Shown piece by piece: positions 54,534-64,000 of a DNA stretch of 64,000 bases. Source of the stretch: Prochlorococcus marinus str. MIT 0917. GTDB taxonomy: Bacteria; Cyanobacteriota; Cyanobacteriia; PCC-6307; Cyanobiaceae. The notes beneath the pieces are model-generated. The model saw only the letters and a list, made by a program, of their open reading frames with translations, had not been told where the DNA came from and did no database searches. The position numbers and the translations under genes are program-made. The stretch is taken from contig NZ_CP114784.1 of assembly GCF_027359575.1 (NCBI RefSeq), forward strand, positions 1,673,819 to 1,737,818, read 5' to 3'. Each line of letters begins with the position of its first letter. Positions within the stretch are counted from its first letter, which is position 1.

Positions 54534-55181
54534 CTATGTGTTCTCGAGTGGGGAAATTATAATTACTTCGGAATCTATTCTTGCTTGCTCTGCAAGACCA
54601 AGTTGAGGCTTCTCCTTAGGCCCTCTGGCAACTTTTTTAGCGATTCTTAGTTGAACAGGTCTAAAATGAAGTGCCGAAATAGTTGCTTTAGAGTTGCCTT
54701 TGTTGCCTGCATGGGCAATCCCAAGAAGTCTTCCCCATATAATAATATTTCCTTCTGCACTAACTTTTGCCCCTGGATTTACATCTCCAAGGATTAACAA
54801 ATCCCCAGGGCTTTCAAGATATTCTCCTGATCTTACAGTCCCTTGATGAAAGTTAGTTTTTGAAACAGTCAAATCTTTTTCTTTTGTTTTTAAGTTTTCG
54901 TATGAATCGTTTTCAAGAATAAATTGAGATTTATAACCTAATGATTGAGAGCTTACTATTGTCTTTGAAGATGATGAATAAAAACTAATTACTTTACAAT
55001 TAGATTGATTTACAATTGAAATTATATCTGATATTTCTGTACATGAAAGATCGAGATTTTTACAATCGATTTCTATGTTGCTTGACTTCAGATTTTTTAA
55101 TTTATTTCTTAAGCATAATTTCCAATTTAGATATTTACTATCTTCGAGATTAATAATAATTTTTTGAGTCTTTGAATTCAT
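54534..55181 (-). CDS. minC: Septum site-determining protein MinC
   Basis: MinC inhibits FtsZ polymerisation. The 215-residue protein has a weakly conserved N-terminal domain and the C-terminal beta-helix: GTVRSGEYLESPGDLLILGD, VNPGAKVSAEGNIIIWGRLL, GIAHAGNKGNSKATISAL and RPVQLRIAK. It is the first gene of the min set, about 140 bases before minD, and starts 2 bases after the HD phosphohydrolase gene. Confidence 0.95.
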   Translation of the reverse strand: MNSKTQKIIINLEDSKYLNWKLCLRNKLKNLKSSNIEIDCKNLDLSCTEISDIISIVNQSNCKVISFYSSSSKTIVSSQSLGYKSQFILENDSYENLKTKEKDLTVSKTNFHQGTVRSGEYLESPGDLLILGDVNPGAKVSAEGNIIIWGRLLGIAHAGNKGNSKATISALHFRPVQLRIAKKVARGPKEKPQLGLAEQARIDSEVIIISPLENT

Positions 55182-55183
55182 TT

Positions 55184-56443
55184 TTAATTATGTTTCATTT
55201 TTAGATTTTCTATCTCTATTTTTAACTCACTTTCTATTTCTTTAGGATAAATCAACCATGAAGATTGATTAGGCTCTATTAATCTCTCAACTAATGGTGA
55301 AACTTCCTCTAGAGCCTGTAAGTTTTCTCCATCCCATAAACGAAGTCCATATTTATAAGGATGATAGCTTTTAACCACTTGCTCTCTTAATCCACAGGAG
55401 ATATCTGGCTCCATGTAATATTTTTCTGATAGTATTCTAGCTTTTGCTAGAGCTTCTAGCCTTATCTCTAAAGAGAAGGAGGATAAATTTAATGCTTTTA
55501 ATAAATTTCTATTTATAAAACGTTTACAAAGATTAGATAAATTATCAGAACTAGAGTATTGCCATTTATTAATATGATAACAAGTTACTATGTCATCATT
55601 AGATAAAAAACTTTCTAGGCTCATTTCTTCATGATTCCATAGCCATTCAGACATGTTTCCATCAGCCCATACTTTTTTTGGTCCAATTTTTCTTGCTGTT
55701 TTTATGATTTGTTCTAATAACCAATTGCAAACTTCATTTAATCTATGATTGTATACGCTTCTATACATAAGATTCCTTATTACTAAATAATGCTCAACTG
55801 CCATTAATCCTTTAGGGTGTATTGCTAAATCTCCATCTGGTGCAATTATCATTGCTGATATTATTCGATCAATATCTAACTGACCGTATCTTGCTCCTGT
55901 TGTATAGCTATCCCTCATTAGGTAATCAAGCCTATCACAATCAAGCTGACTACTAATTAAAGAAATTATTGATTTTTCTGAGGCTTTCCTCGATTGGATT
56001 AGATCTGAAATTGCTTTTGCATTTCCCTTCCCATATTTATTAAGTATCATAGTAATTTCTTGATTTGAATTTATTAATTTTGCTGTCCATTCTTCGTGCT
56101 TGATTTTGAATATTTCCTCACTTGTATGACTTAGTGGTCCGTGACCTAGATCATGTAAAAGAGCAGCACCGTAGAGAATGAATTTGTGCTCTTTTAATCT
56201 AGAATTCATCTCAGATAAATGATTTATTGCTCTTCTTGCAATATGAAATACACCAAGAGAATGAGTAAATCTGCTTGATTCTGCACCATGAAACGTTAAA
56301 TAAGCAGGTCCTAGTTGTTTGATTCTTCTTAATCTTTGAAATGGAGAGGAATCTATTAATTCCATAACCATTTTCTCCTCTGGAATTGAGCTGCTTAATT
56401 TAATAGATTGATGCAGAGGGTCATAATAAGTTCTTGTTGACAT
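55184..56443 (-). CDS. HD-domain phosphohydrolase (dGTPase/SAMHD1-like)
   Basis: A 419-residue HD-domain protein. The metal site is in YGAALLHDLGHGPLSHTSEE (His, His-Asp), with the first His in SSRFTHSLGVFHIARRAI and the last Asp near QLDCDRLDYLMRDSYTTG. Relatives hydrolyse dNTPs or other nucleotides. The substrate is unknown. It lies between the ctpA-like gene (2 bases upstream) and minC on the same strand. Confidence 0.9.
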   Translation of the reverse strand: MSTRTYYDPLHQSIKLSSSIPEEKMVMELIDSSPFQRLRRIKQLGPAYLTFHGAESSRFTHSLGVFHIARRAINHLSEMNSRLKEHKFILYGAALLHDLGHGPLSHTSEEIFKIKHEEWTAKLINSNQEITMILNKYGKGNAKAISDLIQSRKASEKSIISLISSQLDCDRLDYLMRDSYTTGARYGQLDIDRIISAMIIAPDGDLAIHPKGLMAVEHYLVIRNLMYRSVYNHRLNEVCNWLLEQIIKTARKIGPKKVWADGNMSEWLWNHEEMSLESFLSNDDIVTCYHINKWQYSSSDNLSNLCKRFINRNLLKALNLSSFSLEIRLEALAKARILSEKYYMEPDISCGLREQVVKSYHPYKYGLRLWDGENLQALEEVSPLVERLIEPNQSSWLIYPKEIESELKIEIENLKMKHN

Positions 56444-56445
56444 TA

Positions 56446-57756
56446 CTATTTAATTTCTTGGCTTTTTAATTGTTCTTCTTTTACTTGATTCTCTTTTGAT
56501 AATTTTTCTGAGACTTCTTCTTTGTCCAAAGTAGCTTGCATGATTAGCTCTGCATCTAAAAGCCATCTGTCATCATCAGAACCTGGGTTAAGTGGCTCTG
56601 GCATTTCCAAGAGGCGATCAGGATCAATTCCAAGATTTTGTATGTCTCTTCCACTTGGAGTTAAATAGCTTGCAACTGTTACAGCTAAACCACTCCCATC
56701 GCTGAGATTGGTTAGAGATTGTATGAGGCCTTTCCCGAAAGTTTTATTACCTATAAGTTCAGATCTTTTATTGTCTTGAAGAGCACCAGCAAGAATTTCA
56801 CTAGCGCTTGCTGTCCCCTCATTTACAAGAGTAACCATGGGGCCGTCATAAAGAGTTTCTATCCCAGAACTGATTGGATCATTTATGGAATCTCTTTTTT
56901 TTGTTTCAACAATCGGCATATTGCTTAGGAAATCGTCAGCAACGGCGAGTCCAGAACTTACAAGACCTCCAGAGTTATTCCTTAAGTCCAAAATTAGTCC
57001 ATCTATTTCTTTGTCAGAGAGCTCTTCCAATGCTTCCTTGACTTGCTCAGGGACTCCCTCACTAAATTGTGTAATTCTTAAGTAACCCAATGTATGAGAT
57101 TCATTTCTTATCCTCTTAGTCCTAACTGGTCTTAAATCAACACTTCTTCTTTCTAAAGAAATTTCTGTTATTTCATTGTCAGGTTGTTCTAATTCAACGA
57201 TTACTTGCGTTCCGGTTTGTCCTCTTAATTTTGCTGCTGTTGCTTCAAGTCCTAATTGTTTGGGAGATTGACCGTTGACTTTTTTTAAAATTGTTCCACT
57301 TTTAATACCCGCATCCGAGGAGGGAGAGCCTTCAAGAGGAGATATCACAACTATCTCTCCATCTTCTTTTCGAGCCCCTAGCTGAAGTCCAACGCCATTT
57401 ATTTCACTCCCTATATTGCTTTTCTTCATCGCTTCATAATCAACTGGTCTTAGTAAACGTGTATAGGGATCTCCAAGAGGAAGAAGCATTGCCTCTATAG
57501 CTGAATAAGCCTGTTGAGAGTTGTTTATTGGCTTTTCAAGAGCTTTTTGACGCAATCTTTTCCATTGAATTTCATCAAATTTCTTAGGATCTAAAAAACC
57601 CGCATTAACTAGATTCCAGGCCTCAATAACAAGTAATTGTCCATCATTCAGGGCAAAAGCGGGCTGAGTAAAGACTTGAAATAAAATACCAAAACAAATT
57701 ATTACTGCAAAAAATCTTTGCAGTAGCTTAGTTAAAGATTTAACAGATGAAAGCAT
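56446..57756 (-). CDS. Carboxyl-terminal processing protease (S41, CtpA family)
   Basis: A secreted S41 serine protease. In cyanobacteria CtpA cleaves the D1 precursor (pD1), and paralogues exist. Visible are a signal peptide ([20 protein letters not shown], cleavage after AFA), a PDZ domain ([20 protein letters not shown]), and the catalytic domain with [13 protein letters not shown] and the Ser/Lys dyad in [15 protein letters not shown]...[12 protein letters not shown]. The frame is open to an ATG at 57819, but that is only 7 bases from the divergent petB ATG. The start at 57756, just before the signal peptide, is preferred. Confidence 0.9.
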   Translation of the reverse strand: MLSSVKSLTKLLQRFFAVIICFGILFQVFTQPAFALNDGQLLVIEAWNLVNAGFLDPKKFDEIQWKRLRQKALEKPINNSQQAYSAIEAMLLPLGDPYTRLLRPVDYEAMKKSNIGSEINGVGLQLGARKEDGEIVVISPLEGSPSSDAGIKSGTILKKVNGQSPKQLGLEATAAKLRGQTGTQVIVELEQPDNEITEISLERRSVDLRPVRTKRIRNESHTLGYLRITQFSEGVPEQVKEALEELSDKEIDGLILDLRNNSGGLVSSGLAVADDFLSNMPIVETKKRDSINDPISSGIETLYDGPMVTLVNEGTASASEILAGALQDNKRSELIGNKTFGKGLIQSLTNLSDGSGLAVTVASYLTPSGRDIQNLGIDPDRLLEMPEPLNPGSDDDRWLLDAELIMQATLDKEEVSEKLSKENQVKEEQLKSQEIK

Positions 57757-57825
57757 TGGATTGATCTTTTGCGGCGACCAAGGGGCACATCGAGTAAGAT
57801 ATTTGAAAGTACAGTGCATAAGTGG

Positions 57826-58482
57826 ATGGCGAACTCTTCACCGGTTTATGACTGGTTCCAGGAACGTCTTGAGATACAGGACATAGCTGATGATGTCACT
57901 TCAAAATACGTTCCTCCACATGTCAACATTTTTTATTGTCTTGGTGGAATAACACTGGTTTGTTTTTTGATTCAATTCGCGACTGGATTCGCGATGACCT
58001 TTTATTACAAGCCTACTGTAACTGAAGCTTATAGCTCAGTCAGTTACCTAATGACAGACGTCAGCTTTGGTTGGTTGATTAGATCAGTTCATAGATGGAG
58101 TGCCTCAATGATGGTGCTTATGCTTATTTTGCATGTTTTTCGAGTTTATTTAACTGGGGGATTTAAAAGACCCAGAGAATTGACATGGATAACTGGCGTA
58201 GTTATGGCAGTTATAACAGTTGCTTTTGGAGTCACAGGTTATTCATTGCCCTGGGATCAAGTCGGTTATTGGGCAGTTAAAATTGTTTCTGGAGTACCTG
58301 CTGCTATTCCAGTAATTGGAGACTTTATGGTTGAACTTTTAAGAGGTGGTGAGAGTGTTGGGCAGTCAACTTTGACAAGGTTTTACAGTCTTCATACTTT
58401 CGTAATGCCATGGCTATTAGCAGTATTTATGTTGATGCACTTTCTAATGATTAGAAAACAAGGAATCTCCGGACCATTATAA
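57826..58482 (+). CDS. petB: Cytochrome b6
   Basis: PetB is the heme-bearing core of the cytochrome b6f complex. The 218-residue protein starts [20 protein letters not shown], with four transmembrane helices. Heme ligands are the histidines in [20 protein letters not shown] and [20 protein letters not shown]. Cys in VNIFYCLGG attaches the extra heme c'. ATG 57826 is used rather than an upstream ATG at 57776 or the open frame from 57769, because the conserved N-terminus begins here. petD follows after 60 bases. Confidence 0.98.
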   Translation: MANSSPVYDWFQERLEIQDIADDVTSKYVPPHVNIFYCLGGITLVCFLIQFATGFAMTFYYKPTVTEAYSSVSYLMTDVSFGWLIRSVHRWSASMMVLMLILHVFRVYLTGGFKRPRELTWITGVVMAVITVAFGVTGYSLPWDQVGYWAVKIVSGVPAAIPVIGDFMVELLRGGESVGQSTLTRFYSLHTFVMPWLLAVFMLMHFLMIRKQGISGPL

Positions 58483-58542
58483 TTAAAAATTAAAAATATA
58501 TATTCCAATAAAACTCAATTATCTTAAAAATTTTCTTAAATC

Positions 58543-59025
58543 ATGTCTACTCTTAAGAAACCTGACTTAGCTGATACAAAATTAAGAGCAAAACTTGCTA
58601 AAGGAATGGGGCATAATTACTACGGCGAACCAGCATGGCCCAATGACCTGTTGTATATTTTCCCTGTGGTTATTCTTGGGACCATTGCATGTGTTGTTGG
58701 CTTAGCAGTTCTTGATCCTGCATTCCTTGGAGATAAAGCTAATCCGTTCGCAACCCCATTGGAGATTCTTCCTGAATGGTATTTATACCCTGTTTTTCAA
58801 ATTTTACGTGTTGTACCTAATAAGTTACTTGGAATTGCTCTCCAGACTTTGATACCTCTTGGTTTGATGATTCTTCCTTTTATAGAAAATATCAATAAAT
58901 TTGCTAACCCTTTTAGAAGGCCAGTTGCAATGTCATTATTTTTGTTTGGAACATTTTTGACAATGTATCTGGGTATAGGAGCATGTTTACCTATTGATAA
59001 ATCTCTAACTCTTGGTTTGTTTTAG
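58543..59025 (+). CDS. petD: Cytochrome b6f complex subunit IV
   Basis: PetD forms the quinol-oxidation site with cytochrome b6. The 160-residue protein starts [20 protein letters not shown] and contains the PEWY motif in [20 protein letters not shown], part of the Qo pocket, then the third helix. Its stop overlaps the convergent invertase gene by 4 bases. Confidence 0.98.
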   Translation: MSTLKKPDLADTKLRAKLAKGMGHNYYGEPAWPNDLLYIFPVVILGTIACVVGLAVLDPAFLGDKANPFATPLEILPEWYLYPVFQILRVVPNKLLGIALQTLIPLGLMILPFIENINKFANPFRRPVAMSLFLFGTFLTMYLGIGACLPIDKSLTLGLF

Positions 59026-60473
59026 AAACTTTCCTCTAAATCCAGCATCAATACATCCTCAGGCTTAGCTCTCAATAAGTGATGAAGTAATAAAAATCCA
59101 ACAATAGTCCATGTTTGATAAGTTCTGGATTGTTGACCTACCCATGTACCAGTTGGCCCGTCAAAATATTCTGCCCATTTTTGTCTTGGGAGCTGATTCA
59201 ATTGACTCCAATAACATTCTTCAATAAGAGCCCTCATCTGTCCCATGAGTAAAACATCGGCTTTTGGATAACGTTTTTCATGAAGCAATATAGATGCACC
59301 AAAAAACCATAAAAGACTTGGCCAATGACCTCCATTGTGATAACTCCATGGCCAGTTTTTCGGGTCTGAGCCTGTTTTATTTTGCCATTCCTCTATATCC
59401 ATTGGTGGATGACAGATTCTCATTGGCATTTGTGCCATGAGGTGTTCCCGGTTATGTAAAACAAGTCGAAATAATGCTCTCTGCTGCGGTGCAGTCAATA
59501 CTCCAAACATGCACGCTAAGGAATTCCCCAAGCTATAAAAACGAAAATCTGGTCTACCAGTTCTAATATTTCCAATAAGGTATCCACCTCTATTTTCGAG
59601 CCAATCTTGAAGCCATGAAGGGACTACTTGGGGTTGGACATTGAATTCATTTTGATGTTGATCTTCACCGTATTGCTCAGTAGGCCTTCTTCTTAGAACT
59701 TGCATCGTTTTGCTTGTTACCCAATAGTGTTTCAGAAGAAATTGTCTAAGGTCATGCACCCACTGACGAGTTAAAACAAGTCTTTGATCAAGTAATCGAC
59801 TTTTTTGATTTTTTCTGCTTAATTCCATTAGTTGAATGCAGCTTTTTAAGCATGCATGCAACAAAACTTCTACCTCAAGAGGAGCTCCCCAAACATCCAT
59901 AGGTCGATCGATCATAAATGAACAATCTGGTACAAATAAAACTGGATTCCCCTCAAAAGTTGGATGCAAAACTAAATCAAGAAGAAGTTGAACACCTCTT
60001 TGAACTTGTTGACTTGTCCCAAAACTTTGATCACCACTTTTTCTTACATACAGCCAACAAAGTACCGGCCACCACAGGCTTGCATCAGCAGAGGTAATTC
60101 TTCCAATAGATCTTTGACCATAATCTGCTATTAACTTTCCTTTTTCTTCTACAAAGCTTGTGGGAAAAACCCCTCGAGTTTGATAAGTAGTACTTTGCAA
60201 ATCGAGACTTACTGTCAAGAATTTCTTGACTATGTCAAATCGTTTTTGAGTCAGTAGATAAATCATTACTGGGACGTTGTCCCTTAAAAAGATCTCTCCA
60301 TAATTGAGAGCATCATTTTTTGTTGGATGTTCTAAAGCCGCGACACTTCCTGCGATATCTCCAGAGATTTCAATCAGAGTTTTTTCAAAATGTTCTTTGG
60401 CTCTTGCAACAACTTTGTCTTCATTCGAGTTAGGGCGAACCCTTTGGTGTTGTTGGCTAAAACGTGCGGGCAT
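59022..60473 (-). CDS. Alkaline/neutral invertase (GH100)
   Basis: A 483-residue glycoside hydrolase family 100 enzyme, which cleaves sucrose to glucose and fructose at neutral pH. Visible are [16 protein letters not shown] near the N-terminus (the catalytic Asp region), [40 protein letters not shown] and [20 protein letters not shown]. No signal peptide is visible. It would recycle sucrose, a compatible solute. The 5' end shares a 16-base exact match with the rRNA leader downstream of it. Confidence 0.93.
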   Translation of the reverse strand: MPARFSQQHQRVRPNSNEDKVVARAKEHFEKTLIEISGDIAGSVAALEHPTKNDALNYGEIFLRDNVPVMIYLLTQKRFDIVKKFLTVSLDLQSTTYQTRGVFPTSFVEEKGKLIADYGQRSIGRITSADASLWWPVLCWLYVRKSGDQSFGTSQQVQRGVQLLLDLVLHPTFEGNPVLFVPDCSFMIDRPMDVWGAPLEVEVLLHACLKSCIQLMELSRKNQKSRLLDQRLVLTRQWVHDLRQFLLKHYWVTSKTMQVLRRRPTEQYGEDQHQNEFNVQPQVVPSWLQDWLENRGGYLIGNIRTGRPDFRFYSLGNSLACMFGVLTAPQQRALFRLVLHNREHLMAQMPMRICHPPMDIEEWQNKTGSDPKNWPWSYHNGGHWPSLLWFFGASILLHEKRYPKADVLLMGQMRALIEECYWSQLNQLPRQKWAEYFDGPTGTWVGQQSRTYQTWTIVGFLLLHHLLRAKPEDVLMLDLEESF

Positions 60474-61116
60474 TAAGATAATCTGTTGCCATCGCTAAAA
60501 GCTAGTTATGGCTTACTCCTTTGATATTGATAGTAAGAGGTAAAACATTTCATTTGCAACTTTGTTGCATCTAAGTACGTTGATGGTTTAAATTATTCTT
60601 CTGCGCAAAAGTCAATCTGGAGCGTACTCAGTTAGCGAAATTACGAAAGTTTTTTAGTTAAGTGGGAGTTTTACAACATTCGAAGACTAAACCCTTTGGT
60701 GTTGTAAGCTGAGAAACGGTCGCAAGATCGAAAATGTTCTTGGCTTTTTAAGTCAAAGACATTGCACCTGGACAACTTAAAAGTTTAGGAACTGACGCTT
60801 TTATCGCGTTCAATTATTTATTAATTGGATGTATTTGCGATAAAGGTGTGAGGTCCCGTCAAAAGAAATTAGTTGCATAATTCTGTCACTATTTCGGATT
60901 AGAGTTTCACGGCTCTATCTTGATATTTGGTGTTACGGAGTTAGAGCAACGACGGATCTGAGATCCGGGAAAGTCACGAAGATAAAACTAAGTGCACTCT
61001 TTAGAACCCTTATTTAAATAAGGTGGCAACAATCACAGTCAGTACGCCAGTGCTGTTATTAGTGGGAGAAGCAAATCAGACTGAGTAGAATTAATTTTTA
61101 CAATAGGGCCTGACTA
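60474..61116 (+). promoter_or_regulatory. rRNA operon promoter and leader
   Basis: 643 bases without a protein gene, between the divergent invertase and 16S rRNA. It must hold the rRNA promoter and the processing leader. A short hairpin (cggat-ctgag-atccg, 60953-60967) is visible. The segment 60678-60725 resembles the first codons of the invertase gene (complement) with an exact 16-base match (60690-60705). Promoter boxes are not confidently recognised. Confidence 0.5.
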
Positions 61117-62600
<1,484 letters not shown>

Positions 62601-62767
62601 CAGGGAGACAATTAATTGATTGTGATGTCTAAGTAATTTATCTTAGGCCGCAATCCTGTCACCTTAAGGTCGATCGGTACCTCAGATTTTCGAATTAATT
62701 TTATAAATTAATCCTTTAATTTCAGTTCCTAAACTTGTCTAGGTCACACCCAACAAGGGTTTCTCCT

Positions 62768-62841
<74 letters not shown>

Positions 62842-62850
62842 TTCGTTGTT

Positions 62851-62923
62851 GGGGGTATAGCTCAGTTGGTAGAGCGCCTGCTTTGCAAGCAGGATGTCAG
62901 CGGTTCGAGTCCGCTTACCTCCA
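62851..62923 (+). tRNA. tRNA-Ala (UGC)
   Basis: The second spacer tRNA, 9 bases after tRNA-Ile. It starts GGGGGTATAGCTCAG, the anticodon loop is TTTGCAA (TGC), the T-arm is GTTCGAGTC, and it ends TACCTCCA. It is 73 bases long, with no CCA encoded. Confidence 0.98.
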
Positions 62924-63229
62924 CTGAAACCTACCCTGGTAACTAAATTTCCGGAGGAAAATTGTAGATGTGACTTAGATTGTCTATTTGAAAAGAACCT
63001 AGCTTCTTATCATCTTTTTTAAGTTGATAACATGCTGGGCTCACATGGATTTATTCCATGAGAATTCAGTAGAACCTTGAAAACTGCATAGATTAGAAAG
63101 AATAAAGCATCTCATGGATGCATAATTCTGAACAAATAATGTGGCCTTAAAACCAAATTATTTGTTTATGGAATTCATGTTTAATTCTTGAGTAATAGCC
63201 GAGCACAATTGATTTTGTGATTGTATTAA
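62924..63229 (+). other. Distal 16S-23S internal transcribed spacer
   Basis: 306 bases between tRNA-Ala and 23S, with no gene. AT-rich segments are likely to pair with the region flanking 23S to form RNase III processing stems. Nothing else is recognised. Confidence 0.7.

Positions 63230-64000
<771 letters not shown>

Overview
The window is chromosomal DNA from a low-light-adapted Prochlorococcus, or a very close relative. The base composition is AT-rich. It carries a single phycoerythrin operon with its bilin lyases but no other phycobiliprotein gene, marine-picocyanobacterial photosystem and cytochrome b6f genes, and an rRNA operon with tRNA-Ile and tRNA-Ala in the spacer. The strain assignment is inference; gene content and order are read directly from the sequence.

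Layout. 1-12.8 kb: housekeeping genes (the end of a phosphohexomutase, rdgB, a carotenoid oxygenase, hisB, fabI, a thioredoxin-fold protein, a DegT aminotransferase, phrB, a Nudix hydrolase, folK, chlD, and an Mla-type lipid ABC pair). 12.9-18.3 kb: yvcK, ndhCKJ, rubredoxin-ycf48, and psbE-psbL-psbJ, in which psbF is missing from its usual place. 18.3-25.4 kb: mtnP, an oxidoreductase-SelD fusion, a CCA-adding enzyme, a UvrD-type helicase and a small coiled-coil protein. 25.6-31.7 kb: the phycoerythrin cluster (cpeB, cpeA, cpeZ-like, a CpeF-like HEAT protein, cpeY, cpeT, cpeS and a linker). 31.8-35.6 kb: a DedA-type membrane protein, a decaying UDP-glucuronate decarboxylase pseudogene, an intact UDP-glucuronate 4-epimerase and small proteins.

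35.8-42.8 kb looks like a genomic island. It lies between a degenerate copy of the 3' end of tRNA-Phe with its downstream terminator (35.77-35.86 kb) and the intact tRNA-Phe (42.70-42.78 kb). Its cargo is two SAM methyltransferases and a tandemly duplicated two-gene module: a TPR-repeat protein followed, through a TAATG stop-start overlap, by an Fe(II)/2-oxoglutarate dioxygenase. The second TPR gene has grown to about 17 repeats by duplication of nearly identical 102-bp units. No integrase survives. This is the best candidate in the window for an undescribed system.

42.9-60.5 kb is core again: a DUF2470 protein, a FGGY kinase, metK, a HAD phosphatase, ribosomal protein S1, nrdR, psbT-psbB, psbM, a thioesterase, prmC, tsaC/sua5, tRNA-Thr, minCDE, an HD phosphohydrolase, a carboxyl-terminal processing protease, petB-petD and a GH100 invertase. 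61.1-64 kb is the rRNA operon, with 23S cut by the window edge. Together the genes cover photosynthetic electron transfer (PSII, cytochrome b6f, NDH-1, chlorophyll synthesis, phycoerythrin maturation) and basic metabolism, with one accessory island.
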